Source of the DNA: Candidatus Obscuribacterales bacterium
GTDB lineage: Bacteria > Cyanobacteriota > Vampirovibrionia > Obscuribacterales > Obscuribacteraceae
NCBI GenBank assembly: GCA_019747875.1
Contig: JAIEQI010000158.1
Span: 1 to 32,394 of the forward strand
Direction of reading: 5' to 3'
DNA: 32,394 bases
Below are positions 16,583 through 25,256 of the stretch, one piece after another (the first letter of the stretch is position 1; each line of letters opens with the position of its first letter). The notes under the pieces are model-generated. The model was not told the origin of the DNA, made no database searches, and saw only the letters and a program-made list of their open reading frames with translations. The position numbers were made by a program, and so were the translations under genes.

Positions 16583-16975
16583 TGGCTGACTACAATTTTG
16601 GCGGAAATTGTCAGTCAGCATCGAGAATCGGTTGGACGGGTGCCCACCATTACACCGATTCGTGACCAACAGATACTGTCGAGCAGCCCTGGCACAAACA
16701 GTTGAGGTTAACCATCAGATTCCGGTCGTTGGCGGAACCTGGATCGGATTCTGATGGACGGTTGGAAAGTTGGCGGGGGAAATCATCCCAACTATTGGCG
16801 GACTTCAGCTGCGTAAAACAGGACCTTGATTGGCGTTAAGTCCCAAATACGTGAGCACCTTCTGAATTTGTTTGGCGGCGAATTCAGAAACAACCTGAAT
16901 TGTTTGGCGGCAATTTCAGGTTTAGTAACAGCAAGAGCGCGGAGCAATGATCAAGCTCCGCGCTCTTGTTTTTTT
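16583..16975 (+). ncRNA. Predicted multi-hairpin RNA with repeated UUGGCGG loops
   Basis: This ~390-nt stretch has no credible ORF. TTGGCGG occurs six times exactly (16598, 16729, 16770, 16795, 16872, 16904), with variants TTGGACGG at 16632 and TTGGCGT at 16830. Most copies sit in hairpin loops. Hairpin 1 (16585-16619) is a 14-bp stem with one bulge and loop TGGCGG. Hairpin 2 (16625-16661) has arms GAATCGGT/ACCGATTC. Hairpin 3 (16712-16757) has arms CCATCAGA/TCTGATGG extended by TCCG/CGGA. Hairpin 4 (16760-16793) has GTTGG/CCAAC and is weaker. Hairpin 6 (16821-16843) has GGAC/GTCC. Hairpin 7 (16860-16889) has TTCTGAATT/AATTCAGAA with loop TTTGGCGG. Hairpin 8 (16892-16922) has AACCTGA/TCAGGTT plus ATTG/CAAT with loop TTTGGCGG. 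The array ends in a strong intrinsic terminator. Stems differ in sequence while the loop is constant, which fits selection on the loop as a binding site. The family is not recognised. Confidence 0.75.
16932..16975 (+). terminator. Strong intrinsic terminator of the hairpin-array RNA
   Basis: CAAGAGCGCGGAGC (16932-16945) pairs perfectly with GCTCCGCGCTCTTG (16955-16968) across a 9-nt loop. Seven T follow at 16969-16975. The T-tract lies only on the plus side, so it ends a plus-strand transcript and is not the terminator of the minus-strand rhomboid gene, which stops at 17005. Confidence 0.92.
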
Positions 16976-17004
16976 GATTGATTCAGATATTTGCTTGAGA
17001 CTTA

Positions 17005-19254
17005 TTAGTTCTGCGTGCTCAGCTTGCGCGCGATTTCGTACTCAATATAGTCTTTTGGTGCATGTGCGAGAACCCATGAGAAGTACGCATTGGCCAAATC
17101 ACTTCGTCCTTTACTCCAGAAAGACAGACCAATGTAGGTTTTTGCTTCAGAAAGCTGGCCGAGATCTTTGGCTTCCTTCTCCAACATAACAGCCGATTTA
17201 TCCCCAAGCAGGAACTCCATAATCTTCGCAGCCCATAACGTCTTATCCACTTTAGATAATCCTGCTAATAAAGTTTGCTGGGCCTGCGCCTCGTTACCAG
17301 ATTTCAACTCAGCGAAATATTTTAGGATGAATGAGAATCCGTATTGAGAGCTATTGTCGTCGCCTGCATCAATTGCTTTTCGGTAATCAGCGGCCGCCTC
17401 CTCATATTTTCCGTTTAGAAAATTGATCAAGCCGCGTCCACGATACACTTCGGGACCAGTAGCGCCGAACTGGATCGCTTTATCGAAATCAGCTTTTGCA
17501 AAATCATTCTGTTGAAGCTGGCGATAGCAAATTCCTCTCATTGCATATGCAGCACCAAAATCGGGGTCGACCTTCAGCGCGCTACTGAGCGTTTCTATAG
17601 CTTCTCGAAAGCGGTTAGTGGTGATTAGAGCTTCGCCTTGAATCAATAACAAGCCCAGAGCATTATCACCGGCATTCTGCAAACCGCGTTGTGTGTAGGT
17701 GATCGCTTCGTCCGGCTTACCTTGGCGGAGCAGTAAATAGGCCTTCATTTGATTCCCATGCGCAGATGCAGGGTTCGCTTGCAAAACTGCATCGATGTCT
17801 TTCATCGCTTCACCGAGCTTGCTGCGATCGTCCATTAATATCTCTGCCCGCATCAGACGAGCAGCAGGCTCGGCTCCCTTAACCTCGTCTATATACTTGT
17901 CTAAGAACTTCAAGGCTTCAGGACGCTTCCCCGCCGCATGAGCCCGCAAAGCAGACTGGATTGCAAATGAGCCGGCCTTGTCCATCGGCACCTGTTTATC
18001 AACGTGCCACAAACCAAAACAGAGCGCCGCCGAAACTGCAAAGCCCAGCACTTCGATAAAGCGAAGTCGCCTTTGAAGTGGTTGATGCGGCGAGAAAATG
18101 AATCCAATCAGGAAGCCACCTATTAATCCACCGACGTGACCGGCATTATCAATATTAGGCTGAATCATTCCAAAGATGAGGTTGTAACCGATTACGGCCA
18201 TCACAACTCGGCTTTTTTCTTTAATGACATGAGCTGGAATAGTCTTTCGGTGGCTTTGATAGAAAGCTAACAATACGCCGAAGATCCCAAAGACAGCACC
18301 GGAGGCACCAACACTTACACCGCCTGGATTCCAAAACAAAGTATTGAGTGACGCTGTTATTGCTGCAAACAAGTACATGATAAAGAACCGTTTGCTTCCA
18401 TATATTCTTTCGACTAACGGTCCCACGTCCCAAAGGACCGCCATATTCATTGCGATGTGGAGAAAGCTGCCATGCAAGAAGGCCGCCGAAACGATTCGCC
18501 AGTAGTCTCCGTCCAATGTATAGGCTCCGGCATTGGCGCCCCATTGAATCAAGAATGCTGATGTGGGATTCGTTAGCTCCGCCCCGCCTGACGCAATTAC
18601 CATTAAGATGAAGAGCACCACATTCGCCACCAAAATCGCTTTGGTCACGAGCGCTTTATTGTTCCAGTCAACCCACATCGCCAATAGCTGATCAGAATAT
18701 GCTGCTGCCGGTCCCGCTGGGGACTGCGTAGAATGTAGCGTCTCAGCCGCGTGACTTAAGTGGCTGTGATCCTGATGAATGACGGCTTGCGCTCCGGGTT
18801 CTTCACCTGGCTGCAGATGCGGATCTTGTGCATCCTGCTGATACTGTGGAGCGGGTCCTTGTTGCGGATGCGCTCCTGGATGCTGCGGACCCGGACCTTG
18901 TTGCGGATATGATCCTGGATGCTGCGGACCCGGACCTTGTTGCGGATATGATCCCGGGTGCTGCGGACCCGGACCTGGCTGTGGGTGTGCTCCCGGATGC
19001 TGTGGACCGGCGCCTTGCTGTGGGTGTGCTCCTGGGGGCTGTGGACCTGGACTCTCTTGTTGCTGTGCTCCCGGATGCTGCTGACCTGAACTTTGTTGCG
19101 GCTGGTAATTTTGATTCCGCAGACGAGGCGCTTGGTATTGACGTTGTCCCAAATAGTCCGGTTCAGGACCTGAAGGACGCCGATTCTTTTGCTCAGAATC
19201 TTCGTCTGGACTTTCCTGATTTTGGTTCGACCAAGGATCTTGTGGCGCTGTCAT
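17005..19254 (-). CDS. Rhomboid-family intramembrane serine protease with Pro/Gln-rich N-terminus and TPR C-terminus
   Basis: This 749-residue protein has three parts. Residues 1-185 are disordered and rich in P, Q, G and H, with 13-residue repeats GPGPQHPGSYPQQ. Residues about 200-410 form a rhomboid membrane core: HGSFLHIAMNM (261-271), GASGA with the catalytic Ser318, and AGHVGG with the catalytic His373, among six or so hydrophobic segments. Residues about 425-749 hold TPR repeats (for example AYAMRGICYRQLQQNDFAKA and VYRGRGLINFLNGKYEEAAA). ATG 19254 has GGGAG about 6 bases upstream. Both catalytic residues are present, so the protease should be active. It follows the MarR gene by 41 bp and is probably in the same operon. 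The TPR part may recruit substrates (inference). Confidence 0.9.
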   Translation of the reverse strand: MTAPQDPWSNQNQESPDEDSEQKNRRPSGPEPDYLGQRQYQAPRLRNQNYQPQQSSGQQHPGAQQQESPGPQPPGAHPQQGAGPQHPGAHPQPGPGPQHPGSYPQQGPGPQHPGSYPQQGPGPQHPGAHPQQGPAPQYQQDAQDPHLQPGEEPGAQAVIHQDHSHLSHAAETLHSTQSPAGPAAAYSDQLLAMWVDWNNKALVTKAILVANVVLFILMVIASGGAELTNPTSAFLIQWGANAGAYTLDGDYWRIVSAAFLHGSFLHIAMNMAVLWDVGPLVERIYGSKRFFIMYLFAAITASLNTLFWNPGGVSVGASGAVFGIFGVLLAFYQSHRKTIPAHVIKEKSRVVMAVIGYNLIFGMIQPNIDNAGHVGGLIGGFLIGFIFSPHQPLQRRLRFIEVLGFAVSAALCFGLWHVDKQVPMDKAGSFAIQSALRAHAAGKRPEALKFLDKYIDEVKGAEPAARLMRAEILMDDRSKLGEAMKDIDAVLQANPASAHGNQMKAYLLLRQGKPDEAITYTQRGLQNAGDNALGLLLIQGEALITTNRFREAIETLSSALKVDPDFGAAYAMRGICYRQLQQNDFAKADFDKAIQFGATGPEVYRGRGLINFLNGKYEEAAADYRKAIDAGDDNSSQYGFSFILKYFAELKSGNEAQAQQTLLAGLSKVDKTLWAAKIMEFLLGDKSAVMLEKEAKDLGQLSEAKTYIGLSFWSKGRSDLANAYFSWVLAHAPKDYIEYEIARKLSTQN
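18853..19085 (-). repeat. 39-nt coding tandem repeats in the rhomboid N-terminus
   Basis: About six units of 39 nt each encode GPGPQHPGSYPQQ or the variant with GAHPQQ. The central units are almost identical in DNA and the outer ones diverged, which fits expansion by slippage with the reading frame kept. Confidence 0.8.
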
Positions 19255-19295
19255 TAGTTCTCCCGGGCTACGAGCAGAGCTCGCCCCAAACTGAA

Positions 19296-19907
19296 TTATA
19301 CTCCGTTGCTATCCTGGGATTCCGCCAGCAAATGCGAGCTGAGCAGTTTCAACAACAAAATACGCATCGTTTCCCACTCGGCGGCACTAAGAGGCGATAG
19401 AAAACTCTTCTGTTCCTTCTCGACAAGCCGCACCGCTTGAGAAAGCGTTTTCCTTCCACGTGGGGTCAGAAACAAGAATTTGCTTCGCCTGTCATCACGA
19501 TTTTGACTACGCTGAACCAGCTCCCTTTTCTCAAGCTGGTCGACCAACTGCACGACGCTGGTTCTGTCGATACCTTGCCGTTTTCCCAGTTCGTTTTGAA
19601 GCAGCGGTCCTTCGCTTTCCAGTATCCTCATAATGCCGAGTTCTCGAAGCGATAGATGCAACGGCTCAAGTGCTGCTTCAAGCCTCTCTCGAATAATCTT
19701 CGCATTGTAGTTCATGAGATAGCCAGCACTATGAGTGAGACAAGCCGGCACCACACCTGGTGCGCCTTCACCTGCTGAGCTATGCACGGGTCCAGGCTTA
19801 GTTGCATTTGCTGCTTCAAAAGTATCGGCAGCAGAAGCCGACTTTGATGAGTCTTCCTTCTGCTGCCGTGAATGTTCCGAGCTTCCTTTACGTGGAAGGC
19901 GAGGCAT
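19296..19907 (-). CDS. MarR-family transcriptional regulator
   Basis: This 203-residue protein has a winged helix-turn-helix typical of MarR: LHLSLRELGIMRILESEGPL, then NELGKRQGIDRTSVVQLVDQ, then the wing with RDDRRSKFLFLTPRGRK (DxRxxxxxLTxxG signature). The first ~65 residues are a Ser/Ala/Gly-rich extension not usual for the family; an internal start cannot be excluded. Its ATG overlaps the stop of the upstream secreted protein (TAATG at 19909-19905), so the two are translationally coupled. The rhomboid gene follows 41 bp later. It may control this operon; the ligand is unknown. Confidence 0.87.
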   Translation of the reverse strand: MPRLPRKGSSEHSRQQKEDSSKSASAADTFEAANATKPGPVHSSAGEGAPGVVPACLTHSAGYLMNYNAKIIRERLEAALEPLHLSLRELGIMRILESEGPLLQNELGKRQGIDRTSVVQLVDQLEKRELVQRSQNRDDRRSKFLFLTPRGRKTLSQAVRLVEKEQKSFLSPLSAAEWETMRILLLKLLSSHLLAESQDSNGV

Positions 19908-21607
19908 TACTTCTTTTTCTTCTTGTCCTTCTTAGGATCAGTCAAGACTTGTCCGTGTAGCTTGGTGTTGGCGCCAGGCATTAACTGAGCGTCAGTTGCA
20001 GGTTCGCCGGTGAACTCTTGAACGAGTTCGCAGTAGAACTCATCACCCGGTTTGATGATCGCTTCCTGACCTTTGACAGTCGTATCTTCGATCAACCAGC
20101 TTCCCGGCACACCGCTCAGGAAGCCCCAGGCAAATCCCTTCAGGCGGCGGTGACGAACGTTCAAACCAACTGGTCTGGAGAATGCAAAAGAGGGGTTTGC
20201 AGCACCAAGCACACCGAGTGCGACAGGCATTGCTCCGAAGGAGAAAACACCGGCCGGTGCCATGGCAAAGTTCAAGCCGATGCGAACGGCTTTGTAGCGC
20301 AGCTGCTGCGCCCAAGGTCCAGTAACTTGACCATAGTGGTTAACGCCGAGCTCACGACCTTCTGCTTTGTTCTTTACGATGCGAGCTTGTCTTGAAGGCT
20401 GAGCCGAGAGTGGGAGGTGCTCACCCTTATCATTGATGATTTCGTCAAAAGCTAGACCGATACATCCGGAGTTACGATACCAGCGCTCTTTACTGACCAA
20501 AGAGTGGAGAATGGTACGTGCCTTGAGGGAGTAGTTGATGTGTCCGTTTACGACAGCACCCTTCTTCGCAACAATGCGATCACCAATCTTCAAGTCGTAC
20601 TTCAAACGAGCTTGAATCGGCTCGCCCTTCTTCGCGGTTTTGCTTGATATTTGCGACGTAATCACGACCGGGAAACGCGCACCAATTTTAGCTTTTGTCT
20701 TGCCGTCATCGGTTGGCATTTCTTCGTATTTCAATGTTTCTTCGATTTCCTCAGCTTCGTCGTTGTCGACGACCAGAGGTGCGTTTTGGCTTTGAACGCG
20801 GCCAAGCACAGAACCTGGAGGCAATGTCACCAGATTTGATGCCACGGTGATTGGAGCGTCGGTTGAAGCTGTCTCTGTCTTGATCGTAGTTGAAGGAATG
20901 GAGAGATTTCCAGCATTGAATGTCGGACTCGGAGCTGCCGCTGTGTCCGTAGCTTCAGTCTTGCTTTCAGTACTTGTCGATTCTGTGCTTGTACTTGTCT
21001 TCGGCTCTTCGGCCGTATTGGGCACTACCGATGGAGTCAAACTCGCGGTTTTATTCTCAACTGCAGTCTGATCGGGATTCAACAATGTGTCACGTGTATC
21101 GACATGGTCCAGCGTTATAGCCGGAGCCGAACCTTGTTCTTTGACAGCGCCAGGAGGCGGTGACGTGACGACGGTGGGCTTGGCTGCAACTTTGTTCTTC
21201 GGAGCTGACGGGGTAGCAGCTTCGTCGTTCATCTTGATGCGCTCAAGTCCGTTGGCCGATCCATCATTGCCATTCCAGCCTTCGGCGACTTCTGTCTTAG
21301 CTGGCTCAGCTTTAGTTTCAGCCTCGGCTGCCGCAGCAGGCTTCTCTTCTGCCTTCTTGCTGGCGATTTGATTTTTCTTGGCTGCCGAATACTTTCTTAC
21401 GTCAAGCGAGCCCCAAATTTTCTTCACCATTGATGATGGCGCCGGCTGAGCCATTGGCAACGTCGTGTTGCTGATGGCGCTAGGAGTCGTACTCTCCGCC
21501 TCTGCTAGTGCCGGCAGGAGACTCGCCGATAAGGCTAGCTGAACTGCAACTGTAGTGCTTACAGTCTTGGCAGCAATGCTCCATTTTTTGTTGTCTACGC
21601 CTTTCAT
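19907..21607 (-). CDS. Exported protein of unknown function with long low-complexity region
   Basis: ATG 21607 is chosen because GGGGAG lies just upstream and it starts a good signal peptide (KKWSIAAKTVSTTVAVQLAL, cleavage after ALA). An upstream in-frame start at 21697 would add 30 residues that bury the signal. The mature protein has an Ala/Lys/Glu- and Ser/Thr-rich spacer of about 270 residues. A conserved-looking C-terminal part of about 240 residues follows: RFPVVITSQISSKTAKKGEP, DLKIGDRIVAKKGAVVNGHI. That pattern (required resistance to change, set by a default at construction) resembles beta-rich exported domains seen in VirB10/TrbI-like proteins, but similarity is weak. The tail is KKDKKKKK. 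It is coupled to the MarR gene by a TAATG overlap. The function is not recognised. Confidence 0.72.
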   Translation of the reverse strand: MKGVDNKKWSIAAKTVSTTVAVQLALSASLLPALAEAESTTPSAISNTTLPMAQPAPSSMVKKIWGSLDVRKYSAAKKNQIASKKAEEKPAAAAEAETKAEPAKTEVAEGWNGNDGSANGLERIKMNDEAATPSAPKNKVAAKPTVVTSPPPGAVKEQGSAPAITLDHVDTRDTLLNPDQTAVENKTASLTPSVVPNTAEEPKTSTSTESTSTESKTEATDTAAAPSPTFNAGNLSIPSTTIKTETASTDAPITVASNLVTLPPGSVLGRVQSQNAPLVVDNDEAEEIEETLKYEEMPTDDGKTKAKIGARFPVVITSQISSKTAKKGEPIQARLKYDLKIGDRIVAKKGAVVNGHINYSLKARTILHSLVSKERWYRNSGCIGLAFDEIINDKGEHLPLSAQPSRQARIVKNKAEGRELGVNHYGQVTGPWAQQLRYKAVRIGLNFAMAPAGVFSFGAMPVALGVLGAANPSFAFSRPVGLNVRHRRLKGFAWGFLSGVPGSWLIEDTTVKGQEAIIKPGDEFYCELVQEFTGEPATDAQLMPGANTKLHGQVLTDPKKDKKKKK

Positions 21608-21821
21608 GCCATCTCCCCGTTTTTCAATGACCATGTTCATTCGGACCTTTCGACTACGACTAAAGACTTCCGCAGCGGCTTTACAGCTTATGTGCAATGT
21701 CTAATAATCGATATGTCTTGTTATACAACTCGCAACGCCTCTTGTCTCTGTTTTTTTGAAGTTCTCGTCAATTTAATTAGATATTGGCAACAATTTTTCT
21801 CTTCTATTGAAAACCTGTTTC

Positions 21822-24800
21822 TTACTTGCCCACGCCAATCAACTGGAATGCAGCCCAGTTCCTGGGTGATGGGTCTTTAGAGATAGCAAGCAGTTGTGCC
21901 TTTCTCAATGATTGAGCTTGCGACAAACCTTGCTGACGTCCTCTATAGAATTCAAGAAGTTCCTCGGTGCGCTGTGCATTCTGATCAACCCACAAGCTAA
22001 GAAGTACGTTCTTGACACCTGCATAGGCTAACCCGCGGCTCAAGATCTTCACTCCACCACCGGCGATGTCTTTAGGATTGACCGAGGTGCCGCTCCATAC
22101 GGCCAGGTCGCTGGGCAGGCTGGATTTGAACAATGTTTCTGCAGTCACTTTCTTCTCAGCTGGAGTGGTACCGGCTTGTGATTGGATAGGCAGCGCAGCC
22201 TTGAAGAGGTTTGAATCTTGCAGCAAGAACGGTGCACTGAAGTGCAACACAGAATTGTTGGTTCTTGTTTGTTCTTGCAACTGAGCTAGATCAGCATTCT
22301 TGCCAACGAGCTTCACAACTTGATCCGGCTGGAAGAGTTGAGAGATTTCCGTAGCTTCTTGTCCTTCACGCGTGCCTTCGGTTTCGTTGGCAGCGTTGAA
22401 GACGAGAGAGGAATCAGCACCGTAAGAGACGCCGTTGTCCATGAAGCTGAGCACCGCAGGTAGTGTCGTCAGGGTGTGCGACTCGACTACATACTTGCCC
22501 GTGTTATCTACAAGTGCCGCAAAAGGCAGATTGAAGAGAACGGAGTCAGGAACGATTGCCACTAGCTGGTCCTGATTTTGAGGCAAGAACTTTTGAACGT
22601 GCTCCGGCATAAGCTCGTTGTAGAGATTTTGCAGGAGTCGTTTTTCAGTAGCACGCGCTTCTGGTCCAGACTTAGCAGAAGCCTGGTGAACAGCTGATAC
22701 TTGGGCCTTCAATTGATCGCGACCGACGCCAAGCTTAGCGGCGCTCAGACGTCCCTGACGGTCAATCGTGAAGACGAAACTAACCTTGGGACCAACCAAG
22801 TAATCCAGAATGGTGACTTGATTCTCTTGCGCTTTGCCAACCAATTCTTGCAAGTTAAGCGGTACAGGAGAAATCAGTCGAGCCAACTCACGATTGTCGG
22901 CGCCCAAGAGTTGATGGCGGCGCATCCAATCCTGCCAACGCTTCTGCATGTGGTCAGGTGTGCGGGACAATTCAGCGGCATGCAAGTGTGCGCGTTCCAC
23001 AACCAAGTCGTTGTAGATTTCACGATCGTTGGATTTTACTTCGCCACCGTTTTTCTGCCATTCAGTTATGAAAGCTTCTTCTTTCACTTGCTCGGCGGTG
23101 ATAAACGCTTGCTCGAGCAAATTAGCCGAGAGCAACATCGAGACAAGTTCGGAGGCTAATTCATCGCGGGTTGCAGGATACGGATTGCTCTCCGCTGTGA
23201 AAAAAGCACCTGCCTGAGGTGAACGGAAGTGAGAGGCAGCGCTGGACAACGACTCAATAGCTGGCTGCTGAGTCGCAACCTGCAATCGAGCCAGGTTGGT
23301 GTAGTCGCGCCACAGAGTGTTGTCGTCGCATATCTTTGTCGCGACATCAATACTCTTTTTGATGTAGCCCTCAGCTTGAGGAATTTCCTTCAAGTGGAAG
23401 CAAATTTCTCCGAGTGCGGCATAAACTTGCCCCAGAATCTGCGGATCCGGATTGTTCATTTTCGCCATTACGCGAATTACGCCTTCCAGTTCAGCTTTGG
23501 CGGCGCGATTCTCGCCAGCTTTCGCCTGAGCAGCGGCAAGATTCTGTCCAATCATCAGACCAAGGCGTGTACGCCCTTTTCCAATCATTGTTTGAATGTC
23601 GCCAGCCTGGCGCAACTGTTCAATTGCGATTGAATGATTGCCTTTTATGGTATTGAGCACGCCTAGTGCATTGAGCACTTGAGCTTTGTGGAACGGCGGT
23701 GCACCTTCCTTCATCATCTGCCATGTTTTCTCTAAGCACGCGCGTGCGTGGTCCAAACTACCTGTCGCTGCAAGCGAGAAGGCATAGGCTTCAGCCATGA
23801 TGGCGAGCGCCTGGTGTGGTTGACCATCAAGCTTGAGAGTTTGCACTTCTTCAATGGTCTTTCGAGCCGCCATGTATTCGCAAAGCGAGTACAAACAAGA
23901 AGTGAGCTGGGTTAGGGAGGCCGCCAACATCACGTCATTTTTCTGCTGGCGTGAAATAGAAACCGACTTTTGCGCTTCTTCCAAAGCAGCAATGTTCAAT
24001 CCCATTTCCTGAAGCATGCCTGCTGCCGTGTTGTGTAGATTTACTTCCAGCTGGTGATTGCCAGCTTGGCCAAAATACACAGCTGCAGCCTTATAGAACT
24101 TAATTGCGTCTTTAGGCTCATCTATTTTGACTGCAAGCTCGGCAGCCAACATCATGGCTCTTGCAGCTTCTTCAGCATCGTTAACTCCTGAGGAATTGAA
24201 ATCCTTCATAGCAAGTTCAAGCTGCTTCAAAGCCCACATCGGATTATCTAGAGCCAAATAAACCTGTGCAGCAGTTACCCGAGTACGACCAAGCGATTTC
24301 TTGTCTTGAGAGTTGCTCAAGACCTCCATCGAATTCTCAATCAAACTCTTGGCTCTTGTCTTTTCACCTTTAGCCAGGTAAACGGAGGCCATGCGCTCTA
24401 GCGAACGCCCTTCTCCATCACCATACTTAACTTCTTTGCACTCGGCATACATTTCCTGAAACTTGATGAGCGCTTTCAGTATGTCGCCCTTACCTAAGAA
24501 ACCCTGACCTTCTTTCTCCAGGCTGAAGATTCGGTCCATGCTTTCTTGCGTTCTTGGCTTATCTGTTAGCGCAAAAACTTCTTTCAATACATCTTCGTTT
24601 TGCTTGCTCAAAGGTCCGGTTTTGATCGTCGGACGTCCACCGGCAAGAGCTTTCTGCGCAGCAGCCTTAACGGCGGCTGCGTTTGCGCCTTGAACTTGTT
24701 TTGCAGCACCTTTAACGGCCGTTGGAACTTTCGGAGCGGTTGTTTGTGGAACGTCTATAACGAGCGGTTTTGGTGCCGGTTTAGCGACTGGAGCTTGAGC

Positions 24801-25256
24801 TGCAGGGGCTGAAGTCAGCGGAGGCTGAGCTGAAGTCGAAGATTGAGCTGCCGCAGCATCGGGCTGTGTGCTTGGAGTCTGAGTTGCCGCATCTGCAGGT
24901 GCTGTTGACGCCGAAGCAGCGTTTTCGGCAGCTGGCTGGACAGATTGTTGAGTTGACACAGACTCTGAGTCAGTGCTTGAAGGTCTAACTAGATTGCTGG
25001 GAGTGCTTGATTGGTTGCTCTCACTTTGTGTTGGTTCACCAATCGGCGAGATAGCCATCGAATCACGAGAAGAAGAGTTATCGTTTGCATCTTCATTCAG
25101 CCCATCAGCGGCGAACACGGCACCGCTGCTGATACCAAGCCAGATACTCAGCGAGGAAGCAAGTATCGAAGACGCCGAAGCGCGCTTTGTGCTGCGCATT
25201 TGACGAACGAACAAAGTCGTTGTTTCGCGTAGTTGCTTTAGTTGTCGTTTACTCAT
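21822..25256 (-). CDS. CHAT-domain TPR protein, apparently lacking the catalytic dyad
   Basis: This 1,144-residue protein has an N-terminal signal-like hydrophobic segment (SSILASSLSIWLGISSGAVF), then a Ser/Ala/Pro/Gln-rich linker to about 200. About ten TPR-like repeats follow (about 220-660; for example MASVYLAKGEKTRAKSLIEN). The C-terminal CHAT domain is at about 810-1144. CHAT landmarks are VPDSVLFNLPFAALVDNTG, LAYAGVKNVLLSLW and SQAQSLRKAQLLAIS. The usual catalytic H of the hxxTHG motif is replaced (LHFSAPF, about 22230-22250), and the usual LSACxTG reads AVWSGTSVN (about 22085-22105). It therefore looks like a pseudo-protease scaffold. ATG 25256 is preferred over 25268 because AGG lies upstream. 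It is followed by the secreted unknown gene after 214 bp. Confidence 0.85.
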   Translation of the reverse strand: MSKRQLKQLRETTTLFVRQMRSTKRASASSILASSLSIWLGISSGAVFAADGLNEDANDNSSSRDSMAISPIGEPTQSESNQSSTPSNLVRPSSTDSESVSTQQSVQPAAENAASASTAPADAATQTPSTQPDAAAAQSSTSAQPPLTSAPAAQAPVAKPAPKPLVIDVPQTTAPKVPTAVKGAAKQVQGANAAAVKAAAQKALAGGRPTIKTGPLSKQNEDVLKEVFALTDKPRTQESMDRIFSLEKEGQGFLGKGDILKALIKFQEMYAECKEVKYGDGEGRSLERMASVYLAKGEKTRAKSLIENSMEVLSNSQDKKSLGRTRVTAAQVYLALDNPMWALKQLELAMKDFNSSGVNDAEEAARAMMLAAELAVKIDEPKDAIKFYKAAAVYFGQAGNHQLEVNLHNTAAGMLQEMGLNIAALEEAQKSVSISRQQKNDVMLAASLTQLTSCLYSLCEYMAARKTIEEVQTLKLDGQPHQALAIMAEAYAFSLAATGSLDHARACLEKTWQMMKEGAPPFHKAQVLNALGVLNTIKGNHSIAIEQLRQAGDIQTMIGKGRTRLGLMIGQNLAAAQAKAGENRAAKAELEGVIRVMAKMNNPDPQILGQVYAALGEICFHLKEIPQAEGYIKKSIDVATKICDDNTLWRDYTNLARLQVATQQPAIESLSSAASHFRSPQAGAFFTAESNPYPATRDELASELVSMLLSANLLEQAFITAEQVKEEAFITEWQKNGGEVKSNDREIYNDLVVERAHLHAAELSRTPDHMQKRWQDWMRRHQLLGADNRELARLISPVPLNLQELVGKAQENQVTILDYLVGPKVSFVFTIDRQGRLSAAKLGVGRDQLKAQVSAVHQASAKSGPEARATEKRLLQNLYNELMPEHVQKFLPQNQDQLVAIVPDSVLFNLPFAALVDNTGKYVVESHTLTTLPAVLSFMDNGVSYGADSSLVFNAANETEGTREGQEATEISQLFQPDQVVKLVGKNADLAQLQEQTRTNNSVLHFSAPFLLQDSNLFKAALPIQSQAGTTPAEKKVTAETLFKSSLPSDLAVWSGTSVNPKDIAGGGVKILSRGLAYAGVKNVLLSLWVDQNAQRTEELLEFYRGRQQGLSQAQSLRKAQLLAISKDPSPRNWAAFQLIGVGK

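Noticed and set aside
16583..16975. CsrA/RsmA sponge of the CsrB type
   Set aside because: CsrA needs A(N)GGA in the loops. Here the base after GGCGG varies (A, G, C) and the constant core is UUGGCGG, so a different partner is more likely.
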